DNA of 64,000 nt from Soonwooa sp023440705 (GTDB lineage Bacteria > Bacteroidota > Bacteroidia > Flavobacteriales > Weeksellaceae): assembly GCA_023440705.1 (NCBI GenBank), contig JAEXRP010000003.1:1-64000 (forward strand). The letters are read 5' to 3'. Shown here in pieces: positions 49,455 to 56,918 of the stretch. Numbering within the stretch: position 1 is the first letter of the stretch; every line of letters begins with the position of its first letter. A model generated the notes under the pieces. That model was not told where the DNA came from. It ran no database searches and was given only the letters and a program-made list of their open reading frames with translations. Made by a program: the position numbers and the translations under genes.

Positions 49455-51536
49455 ATGGAATTAACCCAACCTAAAAAAAATATTAACGAAAGCAATTTGG
49501 AAGATTTTCTGAAGAATGCTTATCGATTGATGTTTACTGCTAAAAGTCTTACCGAATTGTATGAGGAAGAAAAACGTGTGGCTTCTAAATATGTGCATGC
49601 GACATCTCGTGGTCACGAAGCGATACAATTAGCAGTAGGCTTACAACTTTTACCACAAGATTTTTTGAGTGCTTATTATCGTGATGATAGCATCCTTTTA
49701 GGCATCGGAATTACGCCTTACGAGTTGATGCTTCAACTTTTAGCTAAGCGTGATGATCCTTTTTCTGGTGGTAGAACTTATTATTCGCATCCGAGTTTGA
49801 GACGCGATGACATGCCGAAAATTCCCCATCAGAGTAGTGCGACAGGTATGCAAGCGATTCCAACAACTGGTGTTGCGATGGGTTTAAAATATAAAGAAGA
49901 ACTAGGTCTTGCAGAAGATTTCGATGATAAACCAATTGCAGTTTGCTCTCTTGGAGATGCAAGTTGTACGGAGGGTGAAGTGGCAGAAGCTTTCCAAATG
50001 GCAGCTCTGAAGCAACTTCCGATTTTGTATTTGGTTCAAGATAACGAATGGGATATTTCTGCACACGCTTCAGAAATTCGTGCGCAAGATATGTCAAAAT
50101 ACATTCAAGGTTTTGATGGAATCGAAGCACGAACAATCGACGGAACGGATTTTATTAAATCTTACGAAACGGTTAAAGAGTGCATTCGTATTATTCGTGA
50201 AGAGCGTCGACCAATGTTAATTCATGCAAAAGTTCCATTGTTAAATCACCACACGTCTGGGGTTAGAAAAGAGTGGTACCGTGACGATTTGGAAGAAGCT
50301 GCGACAAGAGATCCACTTCCGAAACTTAGAGAAAAATTATCAGAATTCGGAATTGAAGATTCTGAAGTTTCAACAATAGAAAATGAGGTTTTAAACCTTG
50401 TAAAAGCCGATTATCAAAGAGCTTTTCAGGCGGAAGATCCTCGACCAGAAGATTTGTTTACCCACGATTTTGTGCCAACATCAATTACCGAAGAAAAAGG
50501 AATTCGTGTGCCAGAAGGCAAAGTGCCAACAGTAATGGTGGATTGTGCGTTGTTCGCCATTCGCGAAATTATGGACAAACATCCCGAATCTTTGTTGTAC
50601 GGACAAGATGTTGGTGCGCGTTTGGGCGGTGTTTTCCGTGAAGCGATTACTTTGGCAGGACAATTTGGAGACAAAAGAGTTTTCAATACGCCAATCCAAG
50701 AAGCTTTTATTATTGGATCGACAGTTGGTATGAGTGCTGTTGGGCTAAAACCAATTGTTGAGGTTCAGTTTGCAGATTATATTTGGCCGGGCCTTAATCA
50801 ATTATTTACCGAAGTAGCAAGAAGTTGTTATTTATCAAACGGAAAATGGCCAGTTTCCATGATTTTGAGAGTTCCGATTGGCGCTTATGGAAGTGGTGGC
50901 CCTTATCATTCAAGTTCTGTAGAAAGTGTTTTAACAAATATCAAAGGAATTAAAATCGCTTATCCATCAACAGGTGCAGATCTTAAAGGTTTGATGAAGT
51001 CGGCTTATTACGATCCAAATCCAGTAGTGATGTTGGAACATAAAGGACTTTATTGGTCAAAAATTGCAGGAACTGAAGAAGCTAAAACAATTGAGCCAGA
51101 CGAAGATTATATCATTCCATTTGGGAAAGCTAGAGAAGTTTTGCTAGCGGATTCTCAAAAAGAGCAATCGACCTTAACGATTATCACTTACGGAATGGGC
51201 GTTTATTGGGCGAGCAATGCAGCTAAAGATTTTGAAGGTCGTGTAGAAGTTATCGATTTAAGAACTTTGGCACCGCTTGACGAAAATCGTATTTTTGAAA
51301 GTGTTAAAAAGCATAATCGTTGTATCGTTTTAACAGAAGAACCTGTACAGAATAGCTTTGCGCAAAGCGTTGCAGCAAGAATTTCGGATACATGTTTCCG
51401 CGATTTGGATGCGCCAGTTAAAGTGGTTGGTGCTGAGAATATGCCAGCAATTCCACTTAACTCTGTTTTAGAAGAAACGATGCTTCCAAATGCTGAGAAA
51501 TTAAAAATACAAATCGACCAGCTTTTAAAATATTAA
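49455..51536 (+). CDS. 2-oxoacid dehydrogenase E1, fused alpha and beta subunits
   Basis: A 693-residue thiamine diphosphate enzyme with E1-alpha (about 1-300) and E1-beta (about 345-690) joined. The alpha part has SRGHEAIQLAVGLQL, YYRDDSILLGIG, and the ThDP motif GDASCTEGEVAEAFQMAALKQ with the LVQDN Asn. The beta part has LYGQDVGARLGGVFR, NTPIQEAFIIGSTVGMS, VEVQFADYIWPGLNQLF and LRVPIGAYGSGGPYHSSSVE. Such fused E1 proteins decarboxylate branched-chain or related 2-oxoacids and pass the acyl group to a lipoyl E2. No E2 or E3 gene is here. Position inside the paa operon suggests an aryl 2-oxoacid such as phenylpyruvate as a possible substrate; this is inference. Confidence 0.9.
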   Translation: MELTQPKKNINESNLEDFLKNAYRLMFTAKSLTELYEEEKRVASKYVHATSRGHEAIQLAVGLQLLPQDFLSAYYRDDSILLGIGITPYELMLQLLAKRDDPFSGGRTYYSHPSLRRDDMPKIPHQSSATGMQAIPTTGVAMGLKYKEELGLAEDFDDKPIAVCSLGDASCTEGEVAEAFQMAALKQLPILYLVQDNEWDISAHASEIRAQDMSKYIQGFDGIEARTIDGTDFIKSYETVKECIRIIREERRPMLIHAKVPLLNHHTSGVRKEWYRDDLEEAATRDPLPKLREKLSEFGIEDSEVSTIENEVLNLVKADYQRAFQAEDPRPEDLFTHDFVPTSITEEKGIRVPEGKVPTVMVDCALFAIREIMDKHPESLLYGQDVGARLGGVFREAITLAGQFGDKRVFNTPIQEAFIIGSTVGMSAVGLKPIVEVQFADYIWPGLNQLFTEVARSCYLSNGKWPVSMILRVPIGAYGSGGPYHSSSVESVLTNIKGIKIAYPSTGADLKGLMKSAYYDPNPVVMLEHKGLYWSKIAGTEEAKTIEPDEDYIIPFGKAREVLLADSQKEQSTLTIITYGMGVYWASNAAKDFEGRVEVIDLRTLAPLDENRIFESVKKHNRCIVLTEEPVQNSFAQSVAARISDTCFRDLDAPVKVVGAENMPAIPLNSVLEETMLPNAEKLKIQIDQLLKY

Positions 51537-51537
51537 A

Positions 51538-52122
51538 ATGGCGCCATTAAGAACTAAAGTAAATAAAAGAGAACTTATCCTTACCGAAGCGTCGAAGCTT
51601 TTTAAAGATCGTGGTTTTGGAGGGACAGGCATGCGCGACATTGCTGAAAAAGTCGGTATGGAAGCCGCGTCGATGTACAATCATATCAAATCTAAAGACG
51701 AAATTTTAGAATTGATTTGTTTTAAAATTGCAGACGCTTACACAACGCAACTTTCAGAAATTGCTGATACAGAAACTAGTTTTCAAGATAAATTAAAACA
51801 AATTATCAAAGTCCACATCGACTTGATGATTCACGACGCAGCCGCGGTTTCGGTTGCAAATAACGATTGGAAGTATCTTCGTGACGAGAAGAAGGAAGAA
51901 TATAAAAGCATTAGAAAATCTTACGAGAGAAGTTTTGCTTTTGTACTTGAAGAAGGTATGAAAACTGGAGAATTCAAAACCATGAATGTTTCTGTAGCTT
52001 TGTTCACAATCTTGTCATCTTTACGCTGGATAGAACTTTGGTATAAGCCAAGCCGAGATATTTCGGCGGAAGAATTAGAAGAAGAGCTTTCAACAATTTT
52101 ACTTAACGGAATAAATATTTAA
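51538..52122 (+). CDS. TetR/AcrR-family regulator, probably PaaR-like
   Basis: A 194-residue repressor. The N-terminal helix-turn-helix is ILTEASKLFKDRGFGGTGMRDIAEKVGMEAASMYNHIKSKDEIL (about residues 14-57). The C-terminal ligand-binding domain is mostly alpha-helical with several charged segments. TetR regulators in paa operons of Bacteroidota and Thermus repress until phenylacetyl-CoA binds; the position one base after the E1 gene and the palindrome overlapping the paaK promoter support autoregulation here. The ligand is not known from sequence. Confidence 0.85.
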   Translation: MAPLRTKVNKRELILTEASKLFKDRGFGGTGMRDIAEKVGMEAASMYNHIKSKDEILELICFKIADAYTTQLSEIADTETSFQDKLKQIIKVHIDLMIHDAAAVSVANNDWKYLRDEKKEEYKSIRKSYERSFAFVLEEGMKTGEFKTMNVSVALFTILSSLRWIELWYKPSRDISAEELEEELSTILLNGINI

Positions 52123-52128
52123 TAGATA

Positions 52129-53211
52129 ATGTCAACAACTTTTCATCCTCTCAAAATAAAACAAATCAAACGCGAAACGCCAGACTGTGTTTCGGTAAGT
52201 TTTGACGTGCCAGAGGACTTAAAAGAGCAATTCAAATTTACGCAAGGACAATATTTAACATTCAAACAAATTAACGACGGCGAAGAGATTAGACGTTCGT
52301 ATTCAATTTGCGCAAGTCCATGCGAAAATGAACTAAAAGTTGCGGTGAAGAAGATCACGGATGGCGTATTTTCGAGCTATGTCAATGATGTTGCAAAGGA
52401 AGGCGACATGGTGGAAGTGATGACGCCACAAGGAACTTTTTTTACAGAACTAAAACCAGACAACAAAAAAACTTATGTTGCATTTGCAGCAGGAAGTGGC
52501 ATTACACCAGTGATGTCGATTGTAAAGTCTGTCTTAAAAAACGAACCTAACAGCAACTTTATTTTAATCTACGGAAACCGAAACAAAGCACACATTATCT
52601 TTAAAGAAGACATCGAAGCGCTTAAGAATATCTTTATGGATAGACTTAGTGTTTATCATATTTTGAGTCGCGAAATTGCAGATGCCGATTTGTTGGCAGG
52701 ACGCATCACAGGAGAAAAAGCCAAATTATTTTTGGAGCACATTGTACCAGTTGAGACCATTGATGAAGTTTTCCTTTGTGGTCCAGAAGATATGATTCTT
52801 GGCGTTCGCGATACCTTGCAAGACGCAGGTTTAGAGCCAAAAAAGATTCATTTTGAACTGTTTTACAGTGCGACAGCTGAGGAAAAGAAAAAAGAACATG
52901 CGCAAGCGGTTAACAGAGCAGACGATAAATACAGTAAAGTAACCGTTAAGTTGGACGCATCGGCGCTTAATATGGATTTGGCTTATCACGGTCAGACCAT
53001 TTTGGATGCTGCATTGCAGAATGGCGCAGATTTGCCATACGCTTGTAAAGGCGGTGTTTGTGCGACTTGTAAATGTAAGTTGGAGAAAGGCGAAGTTGAA
53101 ATGGACATCAATTACTCTTTGGAGCAAGATGAGTTGGATGCAGGATTTATCCTGTCTTGTCAGGCGCATCCGCGTTCGGAGGAAGTTATTGTTAACTTTG
53201 ACATCAAGTAA
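52129..53211 (+). CDS. paaE: Phenylacetyl-CoA epoxidase reductase subunit PaaE
   Basis: A 360-residue ferredoxin-NADP reductase type protein. The FAD domain has RRSYSICASP near 46-55, the NAD(P) domain AAGSGITPVMSIVKSVL near 120-136 and EVFLCGPEDMI near 206-216, and a plant-type 2Fe-2S domain closes the protein with ACKGGVCATCKCKLE near 304-318 and a fourth Cys in FILSCQAHP near 344. It passes electrons from NADPH to the PaaA di-iron centre. It is 6 bp after the regulator gene. A 489-bp spacer filled with repeats separates it from paaA. Confidence 0.95.
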   Translation: MSTTFHPLKIKQIKRETPDCVSVSFDVPEDLKEQFKFTQGQYLTFKQINDGEEIRRSYSICASPCENELKVAVKKITDGVFSSYVNDVAKEGDMVEVMTPQGTFFTELKPDNKKTYVAFAAGSGITPVMSIVKSVLKNEPNSNFILIYGNRNKAHIIFKEDIEALKNIFMDRLSVYHILSREIADADLLAGRITGEKAKLFLEHIVPVETIDEVFLCGPEDMILGVRDTLQDAGLEPKKIHFELFYSATAEEKKKEHAQAVNRADDKYSKVTVKLDASALNMDLAYHGQTILDAALQNGADLPYACKGGVCATCKCKLEKGEVEMDINYSLEQDELDAGFILSCQAHPRSEEVIVNFDIK

Positions 53212-53228
53212 TTATAGATTAATTATTT

Positions 53229-53317
53229 GGGCAGCATTTCCGCCTTCCGCTCCCGCTATTTTTTTGCCAAAGCTTAATCCGACGCAAAAAAAATGAGCTC
53301 CGCTCAAGTCGGGCTGC
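53229..53317. repeat. GGGCAGC...GGGCTGC dispersed element (copy 1)
   Basis: An imperfect palindrome: GGGCAGCATTTCCGCC at the left and GAGCTCCGCTCAAGTCGGGC at the right, with a CCCGCTATTTTTTTGC / GCAAAAAAAATGAGC stem. The same element is at 54955-55056 and 61458-61538 with different stem tips. It directly precedes the hairpin array and, with it, fills the paaE-paaA spacer. Confidence 0.75.
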
Positions 53318-53341
53318 AACAACATAACGCAGAAAAGTTTA

Positions 53342-53659
53342 GCCCCGAAGGGGCAAAACATAAAAATAATAATCATCAGCCCCAACGGGGCGATTTAACA
53401 AATGATAGGATGAACTCCTATCAAAATAGAAAGAAAAGAAAGAGCTCCAACGGAGCGAGTTAACCAAGGATAGGATGCAATCCTATCAAGATAGAGGAAA
53501 AATGTTAAGCCCCAACGGGGCGATTTAAAATAGAATAGGCTGAAAGCCTATTAAAGAAGAACCCCAACAGGGCGATTTAACTAAGGGTTGGGTAAAACCC
53601 TATCAACGAAAAAAAGAAGATTATTAATCGATATAAAATAGGATTTGTCCTATTTTATA
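53342..53659. repeat. Alternating two-type hairpin array in the paaE-paaA spacer
   Basis: Type A hairpins have a stem of 4-5 G/C-rich pairs around GAA or AAC: 53342-53354 (GCCCC-GAA-GGGGC), 53379-53391, 53444-53456 (GCTCC-AAC-GGAGC), 53509-53521, and a broken one at 53562-53573; they are often followed by GATTTAAC. Type B hairpins alternate with them: 53404-53422, 53469-53487 (GATAGGAT-GCA-ATCCTATC), 53534-53552 (AATAGGCT-GAA-AGCCTATT), 53590-53600 (GGGT-AAA-ACCC) and a 12-bp stem at 53632-53659. Stems differ in sequence but remain paired. The last hairpin ends 41 bp before the paaA ATG. Confidence 0.85.
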
Positions 53660-53700
53660 AACGATTTTAAAAAATTTAATTCCATTAAAAAATAAAAATT

Positions 53701-54657
53701 ATGGAAACAACAGAAATCAACTTGGAACAACACTTCCAAAACAAAATCGATAACGAAATCCGCATCGAGCCAAAAGATTGGATGCCGGAAGCTTATAGAA
53801 AGACGCTTATTCGTCAGATTTCTCAACACGCGCATTCCGAGATTGTTGGGATGTTGCCAGAAGCCAATTGGATTACGAGAGCACCAAGCCTGAAACGTAA
53901 AAAAATCCTTTTAGCAAAAGTTCAAGATGAAGGCGGACATGGTTTATACCTTTATTGTGCAGCCGAAACTTTAGGTGTAACCCGCGACGAAACACTTCGT
54001 GACCTACATTCAGGGAAAGCAAAATATTCAAGTATCTTCAATTATCCAACATTAACTTGGGCTGATATGGGCGCAGTTGGTTGGTTGGTAGATGGTGCGG
54101 CAATTCTTAACCAAGTGCCTTTGTGTAGAGCATCTTATGGACCTTATGCAAGAGCGATGGTTAGGATTTGTAAAGAAGAAAGTTTCCACCAACGTCAAGG
54201 TTACGAGTTGATGATGAAGTTGGCACAAGGCTCACCGGAACAAAAAGAAATGGCACAAGACGCATTCAACCGTTGGTGGTGGCCAACTTTGATGATGTTT
54301 GGACCTCGTGATGCAGAATCAGGAAACACCGAAGCATCTATGAACTGGAGAATCAAACGTTTTTCAAACGACGAGTTAAGACAACGATTTGTAGATATGA
54401 CCGTTCCACAAGCGGAATATTTAGGATTGACAATTCCAGATCCAGAACTAAAATTCAACGAAGAAACTGGACACTACGAATTCGGAGAAATCGATTGGGA
54501 AGAATTCTGGAATGTCGTTAAAGGCAACGGAATGTGCAACAAAGAAAGAATCGACGTACGTCGCACAGCTTTCGACGAAGGCGCTTGGGTACGAGACGCG
54601 GCAACAGCTTACCACGAAAAAAGAAAACAAAAAGAACAACAGAAAAAAATAAGTTAA
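53701..54657 (+). CDS. paaA: Phenylacetyl-CoA epoxidase catalytic subunit PaaA
   Basis: A 318-residue di-iron oxygenase subunit. The iron-ligand helices are marked by LAKVQDEGGHGLYLYCAAETLG near 76-97 and CKEESFHQRQGYELMMKLA near 158-176, each with an ExxH pair. The WITRAPSLKRKK segment and GPYARAMVRI are also typical. The enzyme converts phenylacetyl-CoA to ring-1,2-epoxyphenylacetyl-CoA. The stop is followed one base later by paaB. The C-terminus is Lys/Gln-rich (HEKRKQKEQQKK). Full length compared with the E. coli protein (309 residues). Confidence 0.96.
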   Translation: METTEINLEQHFQNKIDNEIRIEPKDWMPEAYRKTLIRQISQHAHSEIVGMLPEANWITRAPSLKRKKILLAKVQDEGGHGLYLYCAAETLGVTRDETLRDLHSGKAKYSSIFNYPTLTWADMGAVGWLVDGAAILNQVPLCRASYGPYARAMVRICKEESFHQRQGYELMMKLAQGSPEQKEMAQDAFNRWWWPTLMMFGPRDAESGNTEASMNWRIKRFSNDELRQRFVDMTVPQAEYLGLTIPDPELKFNEETGHYEFGEIDWEEFWNVVKGNGMCNKERIDVRRTAFDEGAWVRDAATAYHEKRKQKEQQKKIS

Positions 54658-54658
54658 G

Positions 54659-54946
54659 ATGCAAAATAACGAATGGCCACTTTGGGAAGTCTTCATCAGA
54701 AGCCGCCAAGGACTAGATCACAAACACGTTGGTAGCCTTCATGCTGCCGATGCAGAAATGGCAATTCAAAATGCCAGAGATGTGTACACAAGACGTTTGG
54801 AGGGGGTTAGTATTTGGGTTGTTGAGTCCAAATTTATCACTGCTTCTAGTCCCGACGATGCAGGTGCATTTTACGAGCCTTCGGAGGACAAGGTATACAG
54901 ACATCCGACCTTCTACCACGTTCCAGAAGAAATCAAAAATATGTAA
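54659..54946 (+). CDS. paaB: Phenylacetyl-CoA epoxidase subunit PaaB
   Basis: A 95-residue PaaB protein, the small structural subunit that bridges PaaAC dimers. NEWPLWEVFIRSRQGLDHKHVGSLHAADAEMA near 3-34, ARDVYTRRLEGVSIWVVES near 38-56 and the conserved end (YRHPTFYHVPEEIKNM) are the family's main features. It starts one base after the paaA stop, so translation is coupled. A 389-bp repeat-filled spacer separates it from paaC. Confidence 0.95.
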   Translation: MQNNEWPLWEVFIRSRQGLDHKHVGSLHAADAEMAIQNARDVYTRRLEGVSIWVVESKFITASSPDDAGAFYEPSEDKVYRHPTFYHVPEEIKNM

Positions 54947-54954
54947 TAAGATTT

Positions 54955-55056
54955 GGGCAGCTTTTCCGTCTGAGCTTGTACTGAGCTTGTCGAAGTGTTC
55001 CCCGCTTTTTTGTTTCGCTACGCTACACAAAAAGAGCTCCACTCAGGCCGGGCTGC
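54955..55056. repeat. GGGCAGC...GGGCTGC dispersed element (copy 2)
   Basis: GGGCAGCTTTTCCG at the left and GAGCTCCACTCAGGCCGGGC at the right, with a CCCGCTTTTTTGT / ACAAAAAGAGC stem. It also contains CTGAGCTTGTCGAAG. It is followed by an AAAAAGTTTAG sequence and a hairpin array in the same order as copy 1. Confidence 0.75.
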
Positions 55057-55125
55057 GACATGCTAGCGTAAAAAGTTTAGTTCTTTTGGGGTATTTTACT
55101 AAGAATGAGCTAAAACATTAGGTTA

Positions 55126-55327
55126 GTCCCGAAGGGACGATTTATACTAGAATAGGACAAAGTCCTTTTAATATTGAGCAATGTTTAAGAGTCCCGAAGG
55201 GATGATATAATCTAGAATAGGACAAAGTCCTATTAACATTAAATAGATAATAGGATGTAATCCTTTATTAATCAACAGAAGACAGTCCATTTGGACAACT
55301 TAAAATAGAATAGGACGAAAGTCTATT
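55126..55327. repeat. Alternating two-type hairpin array in the paaB-paaC spacer
   Basis: Type A: 55126-55138 (GTCCC-GAA-GGGAC), 55192-55202 (TCCC-GAA-GGGA) and a variant at 55285-55296 (GTCC-ATTT-GGAC). Type B: 55154-55166 (AGGAC-AAA-GTCCT), 55216-55234 (AATAGGAC-AAA-GTCCTATT), 55252-55264 (AGGAT-GTA-ATCCT) and 55309-55327. The last hairpin ends 8 bp before the paaC ATG, where a ribosome would bind. A degenerate A-like copy lies at about 55075-55095. Confidence 0.85.
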
Positions 55328-55335
55328 TGATAAAA

Positions 55336-56100
55336 ATGGAAAATACAGATAACAACCAGCTTAACTATCTTCTTCATTTAGCAGATACCAGTATGATTCT
55401 TGGACAACGCTTGTCAGAATGGTGTGGCAAAGGACCTGTTTTAGAACAAGATATTGCATTGTCAAATATCGCTTTAGATCTTTTAGGAGAAGCATCTCAT
55501 TATTATGAGTTAGCGGCTAGCCTACAAGGTGAAGGCAAAACCGAAGACGATTTAGCATTTTTACGCAACGAAAGAGATTTCAAAAATCTTTTAATCACCG
55601 AACGTCCAAACGGACATTTCGGAGATACCATTGCAAGACAGTTTTACTTCGATATCTATCATGTTTTATTGTTAAACGAACTTAAGAAATCTTCAAATTC
55701 AGAAATTGCAGCAATCGCAGAAAAATCTTTGAAAGAAGCAACTTATCATGCAAAATGGAGTTCGGAATGGGTTATTCGTTTAGGTGATGGTACCGAAGAA
55801 AGTCATGATAAAATCCAAAAGTCGATTCTTGATTTTGTCGATTATACCGACGAAATGTTTATTCCAAATGCGTGGGAGAAAGCTTTGATCGCTTCAGGTG
55901 AAATGCCAGACATCACACTTTTGAAAGATAAATGGACAACTCGTGTTAATCAGGTTTTAGAAGAAGCGATGTTGACAGTTGATTTTTCAAAATCAAGAAA
56001 ATTAATTGGTGGTAAAGACGGTAAACATACCGAGGCTTTAGGATATATCCTTGCAGAAATGCAATATATGCAACGCACTTACCCTAATATGGAATGGTAA
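55336..56100 (+). CDS. paaC: Phenylacetyl-CoA epoxidase subunit PaaC
   Basis: A 255-residue PaaC (ferritin-like fold without a catalytic di-iron site), the structural partner of PaaA. LLHLADTSMILGQRLSEWCGKGPVLEQDIALSNIALDLLGEA fills about 12-53, followed by GDTIARQFYFDIYHVLLLNEL, LKEATYHAKWSSEWVIRLGDGTEESH and HTEALGYILAEMQYMQRTYP. ATG 55336 is used rather than an in-frame TTG 9 bp upstream, which lies inside a hairpin of the array. Followed by a third hairpin-filled spacer. Confidence 0.95.
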   Translation: MENTDNNQLNYLLHLADTSMILGQRLSEWCGKGPVLEQDIALSNIALDLLGEASHYYELAASLQGEGKTEDDLAFLRNERDFKNLLITERPNGHFGDTIARQFYFDIYHVLLLNELKKSSNSEIAAIAEKSLKEATYHAKWSSEWVIRLGDGTEESHDKIQKSILDFVDYTDEMFIPNAWEKALIASGEMPDITLLKDKWTTRVNQVLEEAMLTVDFSKSRKLIGGKDGKHTEALGYILAEMQYMQRTYPNMEW

Positions 56101-56106
56101 AAAGTT

Positions 56107-56385
56107 GAGCCACTTCGTGGCTCTCCTCAAAATAATACTAATCTCTACAAATGAAAATAAGCTTCAATTTGTAGAGTCCCGAAGGGACGAATTATCATAG
56201 CGTTGGGTTTTAACCCAACGAAAAAGAGGAGATGAATTAGCCTAGCATCGGGTTATAACCCGGTGAAAAAAGGGGACGATTTTACGTTTGGTTGGGTTTT
56301 AACCCAACTAAAAAGAGGAGGCGAATTATCATAGCATTGGGTTTCAACCCGATGGCTAAAATCAATAACGGCGGGTGCAACCCGT
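56107..56385. repeat. Alternating two-type hairpin array in the paaC-paaD spacer
   Basis: Starts with GAGCCAC-TTC-GTGGCTC (56107-56123), whose loop is the complement of GAA, so it may be a type A unit in reverse. One full type A is at 56176-56188 (GTCCC-GAA-GGGAC); further partial copies with only the right half (GAGGAGGCGAATTATCATAG type) recur. Type B: 56201-56220 (CGTTGGGTT-TT-AACCCAACG), 56246-56265, 56291-56308, 56335-56354 and 56371-56385 (GCGGGT-GCA-ACCCGT). Several contain G-T pairs in place of G-C or A-T. The last ends 15 bp before the paaD ATG. Confidence 0.85.
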
Positions 56386-56400
56386 CAGCAGCAATAAGAA

Positions 56401-56889
56401 ATGCAGTTTACAGAAGAACAAATTTGGCAGTTTTTAAGTGAAGTACAGGATCCAGAAGTTCCTGTGCTTAATATTTTGGAGCTTGGCATTGTCAGAGAAG
56501 TTCTTATCAAAAATGATGAAGTAGAAGTTGTTGTGACGCCAACATATTCAGGTTGTCCAGCAACATCAATGATCAATATGTCGATTCGATTAAAACTTAT
56601 TGAAAAAGGCATCAAGAATGTAAAATTAACCAATCGTTTAAGTCCAGCTTGGACGACTGATTGGATGACTACGGAGGCAAAAGAAAAACTAAAAAGTTAC
56701 GGTATTGCACCGCCAGTTTATTCTAAAACCAATCAAGACGATTTGTTTGCAAAGCCCGATGAGGTGCCTTGTCCACATTGCGGATCAAATCATACAAAAT
56801 TGATAAGTCAATTTGGATCGACGGCTTGTAAGGCATTATATCAATGCGAAGATTGCCGAGAACCTTTTGACTATTTTAAATGTCATTAA
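56401..56889 (+). CDS. paaD: Phenylacetyl-CoA epoxidase maturation protein PaaD
   Basis: A 162-residue PaaD (PaaJ in some naming). The N-terminal DUF59/MIP18 domain has VQDPEVPVLNILELGIVREV near 16-35 and TPTYSGCPATSMINMSI near 46-62; the C-terminal zinc ribbon has CPHCGS near 122-127 and CEDCREPFDYFKCH at the end. It is thought to help assemble the iron centre of the PaaABCE oxygenase. It is separated from paaH by only 29 bp, so the operon continues tightly from here. Confidence 0.94.
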   Translation: MQFTEEQIWQFLSEVQDPEVPVLNILELGIVREVLIKNDEVEVVVTPTYSGCPATSMINMSIRLKLIEKGIKNVKLTNRLSPAWTTDWMTTEAKEKLKSYGIAPPVYSKTNQDDLFAKPDEVPCPHCGSNHTKLISQFGSTACKALYQCEDCREPFDYFKCH

Positions 56890-56918
56890 TAAAAAGAAAA
56901 TCTAATAATAAAAAGTAA

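Noticed and set aside
53342..53659. Regular palindromic units at 30-65 bp spacing that could suggest a CRISPR array
   Set aside because: Units are two alternating types with changing stem sequence, no constant repeat of 25-36 bp and no cas genes nearby.
54729..55121. 130-codon open frame (+) running from paaB into the spacer
   Set aside because: Out of frame with paaB and continues through the GGGCAGC repeat; no independent start or family match.
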